DNA from: Pontiella desulfatans
GTDB lineage: Bacteria; Verrucomicrobiota; Kiritimatiellia; Kiritimatiellales; Pontiellaceae
Direction of reading: 5' to 3'
Assembly (NCBI RefSeq): GCF_900890425.1
Contig: NZ_CAAHFG010000001.1
Coordinates: 1,984,001 to 2,048,000, forward strand
Length of the DNA: 64,000 nt
This document shows positions 29,519 to 38,667 of this stretch, in pieces. A program made the translations under genes and the position numbers. Each line of letters opens with the position of its first letter. Position 1 is the stretch's first letter. Below the pieces are notes generated by a model. It was not told where the DNA came from, did no database searches, and saw nothing but the letters and a program-made list of their open reading frames with translations.

Positions 29519-31665
29519 TTCCTTGCTCCAATCATGGCCTGGCCCACCGCGAGGCCGCTGTCGTTGGGATAGGTGGAAAACAGTAGTTCAAACTCGTTGC
29601 CCACGATCCTTTTAATGCGTTCGACCAACAGGCGGTTTTGGAAAACGCCCCCGGCAAACACCCATGGAAGCCTGCCGTGCTTCCCCGCAAGTTGCTTCCC
29701 GCAACAATAAACGATTTCCGCCAGTGTGTTGTGGAAGCGGGCGGCCAGCACCGCAGGCGTCACTCCTTTTTCCAGTTCATCCAGCAAATCAAGAATCATC
29801 GGTCGCCAATCGATTTGCCCGTCCTTGATTTCAAACGCCAGGTCGCCGCACTCCGAACCATCGGCAACGGCTTCCAGCCGCATGGCCGCCTCGCCATCGA
29901 ACGTCGGTTTTTCGCAGATACCGAGCATACAGGAAACCGCATCGAACAAGCGCCCCATGCTGGAGGTCATCGGGCAGTTGATTCCTGCCTTGATTTGAGC
30001 AGACAGGAATGTCGGCCTATCCTGCAATTGAAGCAACAACGAATCCGCCACCCGCCGAGGATCCTTCACCGCCGCGTCGCCCCCCGGCAAGGCAAATGGT
30101 CGCAGCTGGAACTTGCGCTCGAAGTTTTCCGCATCATAGAGCAGCACCTCCCCGCCCCAGATCGTTCCGTCGGTCCCAAAACCGGTGCCATCGAAGGCAA
30201 AGCCAATGGCTTTTCCGGCATAGGCTCCAACCAGATGCGCATGGTGGTGCTGGACGGCAACGGAGGGGACCTTGTTTTTTTTCGCAAAGGCGATGGCCTG
30301 CTGCGTTGAAAAATAGTCGGGGTGGAGATCGTGCACGACGAGATCGGGTTTAAGCCGGAAACAATCCAGCTCGCGTTGAATCGCCTGCTCCAGCACAAGC
30401 TGGGTTTCCGGATTTTCCAAGTCGCCGACATAGGGGTGCAAGGTTGCCTGCCCATGGTGCGCCAAGGCGAAGGTGTTTTTCAGGTCGGCACCGTAGGCCA
30501 GAATACATGGAACCGAATCACAAGGCATCGAGACCGGGGCAACGCCGCGCCCGGGCCGAAGCACGATGGTTTGGTTGCCATGAACCGCACAGACGGGATC
30601 ATCGCAACGGTTGACGATGTCGCGATTGTGCAGAATGAAAACATCGGCGATGTCCGCCAGCTTTTTGCGGGCGGCGGCGTTGGTGTGGATCATCGGTTCG
30701 GCGGAATAGTTTGCGCTGGTCATCACGACCGGATGCGGGAAGCGGTCGAACATCAGTTCGTGCATCGGGCTGTAAGGAAGCATAACGCCCAGCGTATCCA
30801 GCCCCGGAGCAATTTGGGCAGGCAAGGAGGCCCGCCCCACATCATTCATCTTAAGCAGCACAATCGGTCGTTCCCGGCAGCGCAGCAACCGCTCCTCTTC
30901 CGGGGAAACTATGCAAATGGTCTTAACCCATTCAAGATCCGGTACCATCAGGGCAAACGGCTTGGCCTCTCGCCCCTTCCGTTTGCGAAGCGTTGAAACC
31001 GCGGCGGTGTTGAGCGCATCGCAGGCCAGGTGAAAACCGCCAATGCCCTTGACCGCGACGATCCGCCCCTGCTCCATCGACTCCAACCAAACCTCTTCCC
31101 AGTTATCCGGCTCCATGCGCGGGCCGCATTCGGGACAGGCGATCGGCTGGGCATGGTAGCGGCGGTCGGAGGGATTGGTGTATTCGGCATTGCAGGCCGG
31201 GCACATGCCGAACGTGCGCATGCTGGTTTGCGGTCGGTCGTAGGGTAGGTTTTCAATAATCGTGAAGCGCGGGCCGCAGTTGACGCAATTAATGAACGGA
31301 TAGCGATGGCGACGGTTCATGGGTTCGAACAGCTCCGTGCGGCAGTCGTCGCAAATGGCAATGTCCGGGGAAATGCGCTGGAGTGCTTCGCCATGGATTT
31401 CACTTTCAACAATTCGGAAACCCGAGGGGCAATCCGGGGTTCGATGCTCCCGGGTGGTGATGGAATCGATCCTTGCCAATGGAGGAGGATGGCTCTGCAG
31501 TGCGGCCAGGAACGGTTCCGGATCGCCGTAGAGTTCGATATGCACGCCATCGAAATTGTTGCGGACGGTTCCCGCGAGGCCCAGCCGGTTTGCCGTCTGC
31601 CACACCCAGGGGCGGAATCCCACCCCTTGCACAATTCCGGTGATGTGGATCGCAAGGCCAGTCAT
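29503..31665 (-). CDS. hypF: Carbamoyltransferase HypF
   Basis: This 720-residue protein makes the carbamoyl group that becomes cyanide of the [NiFe] centre. In order it has an acylphosphatase domain (GIVQGVGFRPWVW), two zinc-finger pairs (CDDC, CVNC; CPAC, CPEC), a YrdC domain and a Kae1-like domain with HHHAHLVGAYAG. The ATG 31665 overlaps the aminotransferase stop as TGATG, so the two are coupled. Its partner HypB is 19 kb away; other hyp and hydrogenase genes are not in the window. Confidence 0.95.
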   Translation of the reverse strand: MTGLAIHITGIVQGVGFRPWVWQTANRLGLAGTVRNNFDGVHIELYGDPEPFLAALQSHPPPLARIDSITTREHRTPDCPSGFRIVESEIHGEALQRISPDIAICDDCRTELFEPMNRRHRYPFINCVNCGPRFTIIENLPYDRPQTSMRTFGMCPACNAEYTNPSDRRYHAQPIACPECGPRMEPDNWEEVWLESMEQGRIVAVKGIGGFHLACDALNTAAVSTLRKRKGREAKPFALMVPDLEWVKTICIVSPEEERLLRCRERPIVLLKMNDVGRASLPAQIAPGLDTLGVMLPYSPMHELMFDRFPHPVVMTSANYSAEPMIHTNAAARKKLADIADVFILHNRDIVNRCDDPVCAVHGNQTIVLRPGRGVAPVSMPCDSVPCILAYGADLKNTFALAHHGQATLHPYVGDLENPETQLVLEQAIQRELDCFRLKPDLVVHDLHPDYFSTQQAIAFAKKNKVPSVAVQHHHAHLVGAYAGKAIGFAFDGTGFGTDGTIWGGEVLLYDAENFERKFQLRPFALPGGDAAVKDPRRVADSLLLQLQDRPTFLSAQIKAGINCPMTSSMGRLFDAVSCMLGICEKPTFDGEAAMRLEAVADGSECGDLAFEIKDGQIDWRPMILDLLDELEKGVTPAVLAARFHNTLAEIVYCCGKQLAGKHGRLPWVFAGGVFQNRLLVERIKRIVGNEFELLFSTYPNDSGLAVGQAMIGARKWASK

Positions 31666-32642
31666 CAATCAAACACGTTGGTAAGGCGGGAGCTGTCGGG
31701 CACCATTTCCTCTTTGAGCATGTCGAACAGCCGCTGGGCGATGGGCCCCGGTTTTCCGTTGCCGACGGGATTGCCTTCGAACTTGGTGACCGGCGTCACA
31801 TTCGGGGTTGTTCCATAGATGTGGACCTCCGCCGCGGAACGGACGGCGCCCAGGTTGATCGGGCGGAACTCGGCCGTGGTGAGGACGCGCTCAGCCTTCA
31901 GTTGCTGTGCAAACTCCATGGCCCGCTTGGCGGTGGTGCCGGCCAACACCCGTTCGGGCGGCGGCATGAACAGCTCCTTGCCCCGTGTAACGATGCCAAT
32001 GTTTTCAGTGGCTCCTTCGCCCAGGAAACGGTTTTCATCGAGCGTGACCGTGAAGTCGACCCCGAGGTCGACCGCCTCCTTTTTCATGAGGACGTTGGGG
32101 AGATAGTTGCAGGTCTTGACCTGCGCGAAGATGCCGGGCTTGATCGGCACTTTGCTGATGGCCACACTGACTCCCTCTGGCAGCGCCTCTATGCAGGCAT
32201 GCTTCAACTCGTAGACCACGACATAGAATTCGGAACGGAAACAGTCGTATGGATTGATTCCCATCGTCCCCTGGCCGCGGGAAACAAGAAGACGAACCAA
32301 GGCGTTGCGTTTCCCTCCCGCTAGAACGGTCTGGACAATGATGTCGGCCATGGCATCCATGGCAACGGGAAGTTCGATCCCAATCGTTCCGCACGATCGT
32401 TCGAGACGGGCCAGGTGGTCTTGGAGGTTATAGATGTTGCCATCCATACATTTGAACGACTCGAACACTCCGTCGCCCCGGTGCACCATGTGGTCGTCGA
32501 CCGGCACGGCCATCAGGGATTGGTCGGTCACGATGCAGTCGACGACCGAGGAATACATGGCATAAAGTTTTTTATCGGTATTCGGCAGGCGCGCCATCCA
32601 TTCGTCGCGGCCGACCACCTCTTTTTTCGTCTTGGCAGACAT
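31665..32642 (-). CDS. Class IV PLP aminotransferase (branched-chain/D-amino acid/ADC lyase type)
   Basis: This 325-residue fold-type IV PLP enzyme has VHRGDGVFESFKCMDG near residue 55, the PLP lysine in QVKTCNYLPNVLMKKEA, and the phosphate-binding region GATENIGIVTRG. Class IV includes branched-chain aminotransferase, D-amino acid aminotransferase and aminodeoxychorismate lyase; the sequence does not settle which. AAGGAG precedes the ATG. It is the first gene of the unit with hypF and the CYTH protein. Confidence 0.85.
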   Translation of the reverse strand: MSAKTKKEVVGRDEWMARLPNTDKKLYAMYSSVVDCIVTDQSLMAVPVDDHMVHRGDGVFESFKCMDGNIYNLQDHLARLERSCGTIGIELPVAMDAMADIIVQTVLAGGKRNALVRLLVSRGQGTMGINPYDCFRSEFYVVVYELKHACIEALPEGVSVAISKVPIKPGIFAQVKTCNYLPNVLMKKEAVDLGVDFTVTLDENRFLGEGATENIGIVTRGKELFMPPPERVLAGTTAKRAMEFAQQLKAERVLTTAEFRPINLGAVRSAAEVHIYGTTPNVTPVTKFEGNPVGNGKPGPIAQRLFDMLKEEMVPDSSRLTNVFD

Positions 32643-32757
32643 ATTGCTCCTTAAATTAGATCAAAGAACTATTGCTTATATGGCCGTTAATTGGAATTAA
32701 TTTCCGAGCGTCTTATGGGAAGATAGTGCTAATTCAAAAATAAAAGGGATTTTTGTC

Positions 32758-33708
<951 letters not shown>

Positions 33709-33720
<12 letters not shown>

Positions 33721-33765
33721 ATTGGAAGACTCGCCAGCCTTGCTCGTCAAGGATTACGCATTACG
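33709..33765. repeat. Palindrome that contains the stop codon of the UXS gene
   Basis: CGTAATGCGTAA (33709-33720) and TTACGCATTACG (33754-33765) pair perfectly over 12 bp with a 33-nt loop. The left arm encodes the last residues and the TAA stop of the decarboxylase. Confidence 0.85.
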
Positions 33766-33782
33766 AATTACTCGTTACGTTT

Positions 33783-34514
33783 CTACATCCCCATCTTCTT
33801 AAAGATGAACTCCGGTATGTGGCGGATGATCAGCATGATGTAGCGCCACATCCAGAGCGTGTAGACCGTATTGTGCCCTTTTCGCATGCCGTTGTATACG
33901 GCATCGGCCACTTGCTCGGGGGAAGCCGTTAGCGCGGCGGGCAGTTCCAGGTTTTCGGTCATCTTGGTGCGGCAAAAGCCCGGCTTGACCGTCATGACGT
34001 GAACGCCTTTTTTTGCAAGACGGTTGCGAAGTCCGGACAGATAGGCCGTAAGCCCCGCCTTGGCGCTACCGTAGATATAGTTGCTCTGTCGGCCGCGATC
34101 CCCCGCAACCGAGCTGATGGCGGCGATCGATCCGCTACCGCGTTTTTCAAAATCGTTGGCAACCACGCCAAGCATCGTGGCCATGCCCGTGAAGTTGATA
34201 TCGATGGTTCGCCGAATATCTTCGATATCTGCCCGCACCTCGACCTGATCGCTCATATAGCCAAAACAAGCAATCACCGCATCCGGCTTCGTCTCGAGCG
34301 ATTCATACAGCTTCCGGTGACTCGAATAATCGGTCGCATTGAATTCCAATGTCTGGATCTCCGTTCCGGCACGCACCCGCAGGTCGCTGGCGATGGGTTC
34401 TAAAAGCTCCTTTTCCAGTGCCGCCAAGGTCAGGCTCCAGCCCTCGGCCGCATATTTTTTGGCAATGGCCTGCGCCATGTCCGACGTAGCCCCCAATATC
34501 AAAACATTCTTCAT
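33783..34514 (-). CDS. DprE2-like short-chain dehydrogenase
   Basis: This 243-residue SDR has ILGATSDMAQAIAKKYA at the N-terminus, ISSVAGDRGRQSNYIYGSAK with catalytic Tyr/Lys, and a C-terminal hydrophobic segment MWRYIMLIIRHIPEFIFKKM. That tail and the pairing with an oxidase match DprE2, which with DprE1 epimerises decaprenylphosphoryl-ribose to arabinose in mycobacteria. The oxidase lies 105 bp upstream on the same strand. By inference the pair acts on a polyprenyl-phosphate-linked pentose here; no polyprenyl phosphoribosyltransferase is seen in the window. Confidence 0.8.
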   Translation of the reverse strand: MKNVLILGATSDMAQAIAKKYAAEGWSLTLAALEKELLEPIASDLRVRAGTEIQTLEFNATDYSSHRKLYESLETKPDAVIACFGYMSDQVEVRADIEDIRRTIDINFTGMATMLGVVANDFEKRGSGSIAAISSVAGDRGRQSNYIYGSAKAGLTAYLSGLRNRLAKKGVHVMTVKPGFCRTKMTENLELPAALTASPEQVADAVYNGMRKGHNTVYTLWMWRYIMLIIRHIPEFIFKKMGM

Positions 34515-34537
34515 TTCCTGATCATCCGTTTTTTTTT

Positions 34538-34611
34538 AACCACTAATTCACACTAATTATCACTAATCTCCCTACTGGCTCATTAGTGCCGATCAGTGAA
34601 GATTAGTGGTT
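34538..34611. repeat. Imperfect palindrome built on ACTAAT/ATTAGT
   Basis: The arm 34538-34567 (AACCACTAATTCACACTAAT and on) pairs with 34582-34611 at about 23 of 30 positions. It fills the gap between the DprE1-like and DprE2-like genes. Confidence 0.75.
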
Positions 34612-34618
34612 CAAAATC

Positions 34619-35956
34619 TTAACCCGTTATACCTATGCGTTTTGATTGCAAGGAGGCGAATTTTGTTTCGCCTTCGTTGAGCATGGCGATGGCCTGCTTG
34701 AACTCGGCGGCGTTGGGATAGGTCTTTTCAAACAGGGCGGCATCCATGCGCGAGTCTTTCGCCAAGTAGAGCCGCCCGCCATAGTCGGCCACCATCGCGT
34801 CGAGTTCCTTGAACAACTCCATGGCCTTGTGCGAGATCGGAAAGTCGAGCGCAAGGGTGTAGCCGGCCATCGGGAACGACATGAAGCTTTCCTGCTCCCC
34901 AAACAACTTGAGCACCGCGAGGAACGACCCCAGTCCGCTTTCCGTGATCCGTTCCAGAATCTTGTGCATGCCCTCCCGCCCGGCTTCCATGGGGATGACA
35001 AACTGGTATTGGGTGAAGCCGCGTTTTCCATAAATGCGGTTCCAGTCGCCGATGGCATCGAGCGGATAGAAGAAGGCGTTGTAGTCGATGATGTGCTTGT
35101 GGGTGCCGGGACGGCACTTGTTATAGTAGGCGAAATTGAAGGCCTTCATCGTTAGCGGATTGAGGGCGAAGTTCGGGAAGTTCACCGGAATGCCAAGATT
35201 CAACCCCGACTTGAGATGCAACGGGGCATCCTTGTGCGCGGGGCTAACCAGCTCGGCGGTGCTCGCATGTTCGCCGCGCATCATGATGCTGCGCCCGAGC
35301 GAATCGCCCTTGGCCAGGCAGTCGATCCATGCCACGGAATACGTCCAGTCGGTCGAGGCCTCGAAGCAATCCATGATCTCGCCCAGGTTGGCCGCGCGCA
35401 CGGTTTCTTCCCGGATATAGGCGGACTCGATCCGGCGAAGGCGGAAGCTTGCGTTCAGGATGATCCCGGTCAATCCCATCCCTCCAATCGTGACCTTGAA
35501 AAACTCGACGTTTTCAGTCGGCGAGCAGCTCACCACCGATCCATCGTTCCGCATGATGTCCATCGAGAGAATGTGCTGCCCGAACGAACCATCGACATGG
35601 TGGTTCTTGCCATGCACATCGGCCCCGATGGCTCCGCCTACGGTGATCAGCTTGGTACCGGGCGTGACGGGGAGAAACCACCCGCGGGGAACAAACACGT
35701 CCAGGATTTCGGAAAGCATGACGCCCGCCTGGCAGCAGAGTTCACCGGTTGAATCGTCAAAGGAAATAAATTTATTGAATCGGCGAGTCAGCAGAATTTT
35801 TTTCTGCAGAGAAGCATCGCCATACGAACGCCCGTTTCCATAGGCGATCACCTCGCCAGGCCGTTCGAGTTTTTTTCGAAGCTGTTCGGCCGTATCGAAT
35901 CCGCCAACGTCCGCCTCGATTACGGGATAGTTGCCCCAGTCTGAAATCTTGCGCAT
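34619..35956 (-). CDS. DprE1-like FAD-dependent oxidase
   Basis: This 445-residue VAO-type flavoprotein has the FAD motif GNGRSYGDASL and the segment PGTKLITVGGAIGADVHGKN, followed by HHVDGSFGQHI, matching mycobacterial DprE1. Near the C-terminus it has LYLAKDSRMDAALF, where the essential lysine of DprE1 is kept. The cysteine attacked by benzothiazinones in DprE1 (in a CVDF context) seems to be Ala in LALDFPI, by alignment from memory. It should oxidise C2 of a prenylphosphoryl pentose before reduction by the DprE2-like partner; the true substrate here is unknown. Confidence 0.82.
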   Translation of the reverse strand: MRKISDWGNYPVIEADVGGFDTAEQLRKKLERPGEVIAYGNGRSYGDASLQKKILLTRRFNKFISFDDSTGELCCQAGVMLSEILDVFVPRGWFLPVTPGTKLITVGGAIGADVHGKNHHVDGSFGQHILSMDIMRNDGSVVSCSPTENVEFFKVTIGGMGLTGIILNASFRLRRIESAYIREETVRAANLGEIMDCFEASTDWTYSVAWIDCLAKGDSLGRSIMMRGEHASTAELVSPAHKDAPLHLKSGLNLGIPVNFPNFALNPLTMKAFNFAYYNKCRPGTHKHIIDYNAFFYPLDAIGDWNRIYGKRGFTQYQFVIPMEAGREGMHKILERITESGLGSFLAVLKLFGEQESFMSFPMAGYTLALDFPISHKAMELFKELDAMVADYGGRLYLAKDSRMDAALFEKTYPNAAEFKQAIAMLNEGETKFASLQSKRIGITG

Positions 35957-36094
35957 GTAAACCTCTCCGAGGCTTGGTTATCAGTTATTTATTAATGGTT
36001 ACAGGAGACATCTACAGGAAAACGCTAAATGATGCCACCGCAAAGAAACAAAGGTCTTGATTCTTTACCCATTACGCAATACGCATTATGCACC

Positions 36095-36472
36095 ATGAGT
36101 GCAGTAGAAATCATTTGCCGGAATTGCGGGGCGGACACCTTGCTTAAACGCGAGGCCGTATACGATGGCTTTACCAAGACCGGGGAAAAGCGACTTTGCT
36201 CTTCGTGCGGATTCGAATATGCATCCGAGTCCGACGTCCCGTTCAAGGCCAAGGCCAACGAACCCCGGATTTTCACCGATGCCGACCGCTCAGCCAAGGT
36301 CGAGGTTTTCGACGAAACCGAAAACCGCCAGCTATGCCGCTACTGCGCAAACTATATCGTGAATCCATTCACGCAATTCTGTTCCGTGCACAAAAAGGAA
36401 GTGCAGGCCACCGACACCTGCGGTCGCTTTGAACAAGCGACCGACAAGGACGACTCGGATTCCCCGATATAG
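36095..36472 (+). CDS. Zinc-ribbon cysteine-rich small protein
   Basis: This 125-residue protein has two metal-binding candidate sites: CRNCG with CSSCG near residues 8-40, and CRYCANYIVNPFTQFCSVHKKEV near 75-100 with a further Cys in DTCGRF. The arrangement suggests two zinc ribbons. The start at 36095 is chosen because the first Cys pair follows it; the frame extends 22 codons upstream but there is no ribosome site for either. Function unknown; a nucleic-acid or protein-binding role is only a guess. Confidence 0.65.
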   Translation: MSAVEIICRNCGADTLLKREAVYDGFTKTGEKRLCSSCGFEYASESDVPFKAKANEPRIFTDADRSAKVEVFDETENRQLCRYCANYIVNPFTQFCSVHKKEVQATDTCGRFEQATDKDDSDSPI

Positions 36473-36475
36473 GGT

Positions 36476-36793
36476 TTAGCCAACCTTGTGAAGCGGCTCG
36501 GTTTTGCGGCTGTGCAGGAAATGCAGCGCCGTCAGGCACTTGTTCCGCTGGGGGCAGATCAATCCGCAATATTCCACGCGCCATTTTTCGCCCATGGCCG
36601 CCAGATCGTGCGAATTGAAATCCTGCTCGGCATCCTGCCACGCCACACATCGTCCTTCCGCCTTGGAAAGGTCGAGGCGATGGTCACCGACCGCGCGCCG
36701 ATATTGGACAATCTCCCAGTCGATCAGTTCGTGTATCCCTGCACACTGAAGACTGCTTTCACTTACTCCCGATGTATTTGTCTTTTTTTTCAT
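36476..36793 (-). CDS. Conserved-looking hypothetical protein
   Basis: This 105-residue protein has four cysteines (in SSLQCAG, GRCVAW, EYCGLICPQ and RNKCLTAL contexts) that may bind metal. GGAG lies seven bases upstream of its ATG. It ends 3 bp from the convergent zinc-ribbon gene. No family is recognised. Confidence 0.55.
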   Translation of the reverse strand: MKKKTNTSGVSESSLQCAGIHELIDWEIVQYRRAVGDHRLDLSKAEGRCVAWQDAEQDFNSHDLAAMGEKWRVEYCGLICPQRNKCLTALHFLHSRKTEPLHKVG

Positions 36794-36857
36794 GTTTTAT
36801 CTCCGCTAACAACAAGCAGAGATAAGCATCAAGAATGCCAAGGTTGGCGCTTCTTCG

Positions 36858-37367
36858 TTAATCTTCGATTAGAACTCGCGTGATCTCCCCGATATACATG
36901 CGGTGGAAATCTTCCTTGGGATAGTTTTTCATGATGGAGTCGTCGAGGAAGTTGGCCGGCTCCATATCCTGGAAATAGAGCTTCCGGCACTCGAGCACCA
37001 TGCGCGCCTGCTCGAAATAGACCGAACCGTTGTCCGCCGCCAACGGGGTGAATCCGCACTCGCCGGCCTTGTCGGTTTCGCGCCCGGTGCGGGAACCGCA
37101 AAAGTTGAGTTGGGGTTTATATTTTTCGTCAAAGAACGAAAGTGTGAACACATCGCCCTGCTCCATGAATTCGTAGGTGTAGCGCTGCGGCCGGACGAAG
37201 CAAAAACAGACCGGCTTGAACCATAGTTCGCCCATGCCCCCCCAGCTGGCGGTCATGGTGTTGAAATGCTCCGGTGTTCCGGCACTCAGCAGCATCCATT
37301 CCTTGCCGATCAGGTGGATCGGATTGCCGGGAATTTCGAGCGGATTGATTTCCTTTAACGTCTTCAT
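36858..37367 (-). CDS. Flavin reductase-like (FMN-binding split barrel) protein
   Basis: This 169-residue protein has the flavin reductase-like pattern WMLLSAGTPEHFNTMTASWG then FCFVRPQRYTYEFM, typical of FMN-binding split-barrel proteins that hold flavin for partner enzymes or reduce it with NAD(P)H. The substrate is unknown. Its ATG overlaps the stop of the upstream DNRLRE gene (ATGA), so translation is coupled. Confidence 0.85.
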   Translation of the reverse strand: MKTLKEINPLEIPGNPIHLIGKEWMLLSAGTPEHFNTMTASWGGMGELWFKPVCFCFVRPQRYTYEFMEQGDVFTLSFFDEKYKPQLNFCGSRTGRETDKAGECGFTPLAADNGSVYFEQARMVLECRKLYFQDMEPANFLDDSIMKNYPKEDFHRMYIGEITRVLIED

Positions 37368-38047
37368 TCCTCCATCTCCTTCAGCGTTAGGATTAATTTG
37401 GGAGCATGCCCCCCGTCCTTCGAGTACAATTCAAAGAATCCGTCTTTTGCGGTTCCCCACAAACCCAATGTAACCACCGGGGCAGACGATGCCCGCGTTT
37501 TCTCCAGCCAGGCAATATTCCCGACGGGAACCTTGATCCATACATCCTTGGTCCATGCGAGGTTTTCAAGCGTGGCAATCGGCGCCTCCCACAGAGCGGA
37601 ATCGGCAAGGCCTTTCAAGGCCACCCCCGCGGCAGATTCCCATGGTTGATCGCGAAAAGCGCGCATTCCAAAGCTAACCTCGCCCGGTCGGGCATTCGGT
37701 CCACGAACGCCCAGGGAACCGCCCCCCTCAACCCATGCCGCGTTGTTTGTGGTCTGGGCCATGGGCGCCACCACCACCCGAACGGGACCGGGTTCCGTGT
37801 TTTTCATTCTAACGTGGAATTCGGCACCGACAATCTCGTTGGTGACCCCCGACAAATCAAAACCAACAATGGATCGTATGGACGGAGCATAGGCAATCAA
37901 CAAAACCGGGCTCCCTCCATTGTTTTGGTTTCGCTGATTGCTCCGGCCAAAGGTGTCTTTCGAGGCCTCCAGCTCCAGAATATTCGTGGTGCCGAGTGCG
38001 GTTGATGCGGCGGCAAGAATCGATAGCAGATAAAATACGCGTTTCAC
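37364..38047 (-). CDS. Exported DNRLRE-type protein
   Basis: This 227-residue protein starts at a GTG (38047) preceded by AAAGGAGACCCC; the annotated ATG 12 codons earlier lacks a site. Residues 1-20 are a signal peptide (KRVFYLLSILAAASTALG). The mature part has the DNRLRE-like pattern: ASKDTFGRSNQRNQNNGGSP, SIVGFDLSGV, and NAAWVEGG through the C-terminal strands. Such domains are found in surface and polysaccharide-active proteins. It overlaps the flavin reductase gene by 4 bp, an odd partner. Confidence 0.75.
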   Translation of the reverse strand: MKRVFYLLSILAAASTALGTTNILELEASKDTFGRSNQRNQNNGGSPVLLIAYAPSIRSIVGFDLSGVTNEIVGAEFHVRMKNTEPGPVRVVVAPMAQTTNNAAWVEGGGSLGVRGPNARPGEVSFGMRAFRDQPWESAAGVALKGLADSALWEAPIATLENLAWTKDVWIKVPVGNIAWLEKTRASSAPVVTLGLWGTAKDGFFELYSKDGGHAPKLILTLKEMEE

Positions 38048-38161
38048 GGGGTCTCCTTTAAATATAATGCAGAATAACGACAACGAAGCAGTGAAACAAG
38101 CAGGATGAAGACCACAAACCTAGAGGAATGCCCCCGGATACGGCCTTTAAAATAGAGGTTT

Positions 38162-38560
38162 TTAGGCCAGGAAATCGCGCTGGAACCGGCGAAGGCAATC
38201 CTTGAGCGCATCGGAATCAATCAACTTTCCCGCCTTCTGCACAGAAACGATCACGCGCTTGCGTCGATCACTCTCCAGCCATTTCTCATGGATTGTTCTG
38301 ACTTCGAGGGCATAGAGCGTGAGGTGTACCCGCTCGCCGCTTCTGATGACCACCTTGGTGCGATAGGCCTTTTTCTTGAGGAGCTTGCCTTTAACCCCGG
38401 CCTCTTCATAGGCTTCAAGCTCGGCCGTGCCCAGCTTTCCCCGATCCTTCTCGTATCTCCCCTTGGGGAATATCCAATACCCGCTGGCGCTCGTAACAAG
38501 CACCACCTTGAGTTCGCCGTCTTCATGCACGAATGGAATCGCGCCATATTGTTTTTGCAT
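38162..38560 (-). CDS. Nudix hydrolase with an altered Nudix box
   Basis: This 132-residue protein resembles DIPP-type Nudix enzymes (IPFVHEDGELKVVLVTSASG, then FPKGRYEKDRGKLGTAELEA). The box runs from GRYEKD to YEEAGV. The metal-binding Glu residues of the second half are kept (ELEAYEEAG), but the conserved Glu at position 7 is Arg and the conserved Arg at position 15 is Leu. Activity is therefore uncertain. A CYTH-CHAD gene lies 107 bp upstream on the same strand. Confidence 0.82.
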   Translation of the reverse strand: MQKQYGAIPFVHEDGELKVVLVTSASGYWIFPKGRYEKDRGKLGTAELEAYEEAGVKGKLLKKKAYRTKVVIRSGERVHLTLYALEVRTIHEKWLESDRRKRVIVSVQKAGKLIDSDALKDCLRRFQRDFLA

Positions 38561-38667
38561 GCTTCCGTGTTCCTAAATCAAATCATCAACGCAACAGAAT
38601 AAGTGATACAGAACACCATCCCCCTACAAAACAAAAACCATTTTTTCTAATCATTCCGTTTTTCCTT

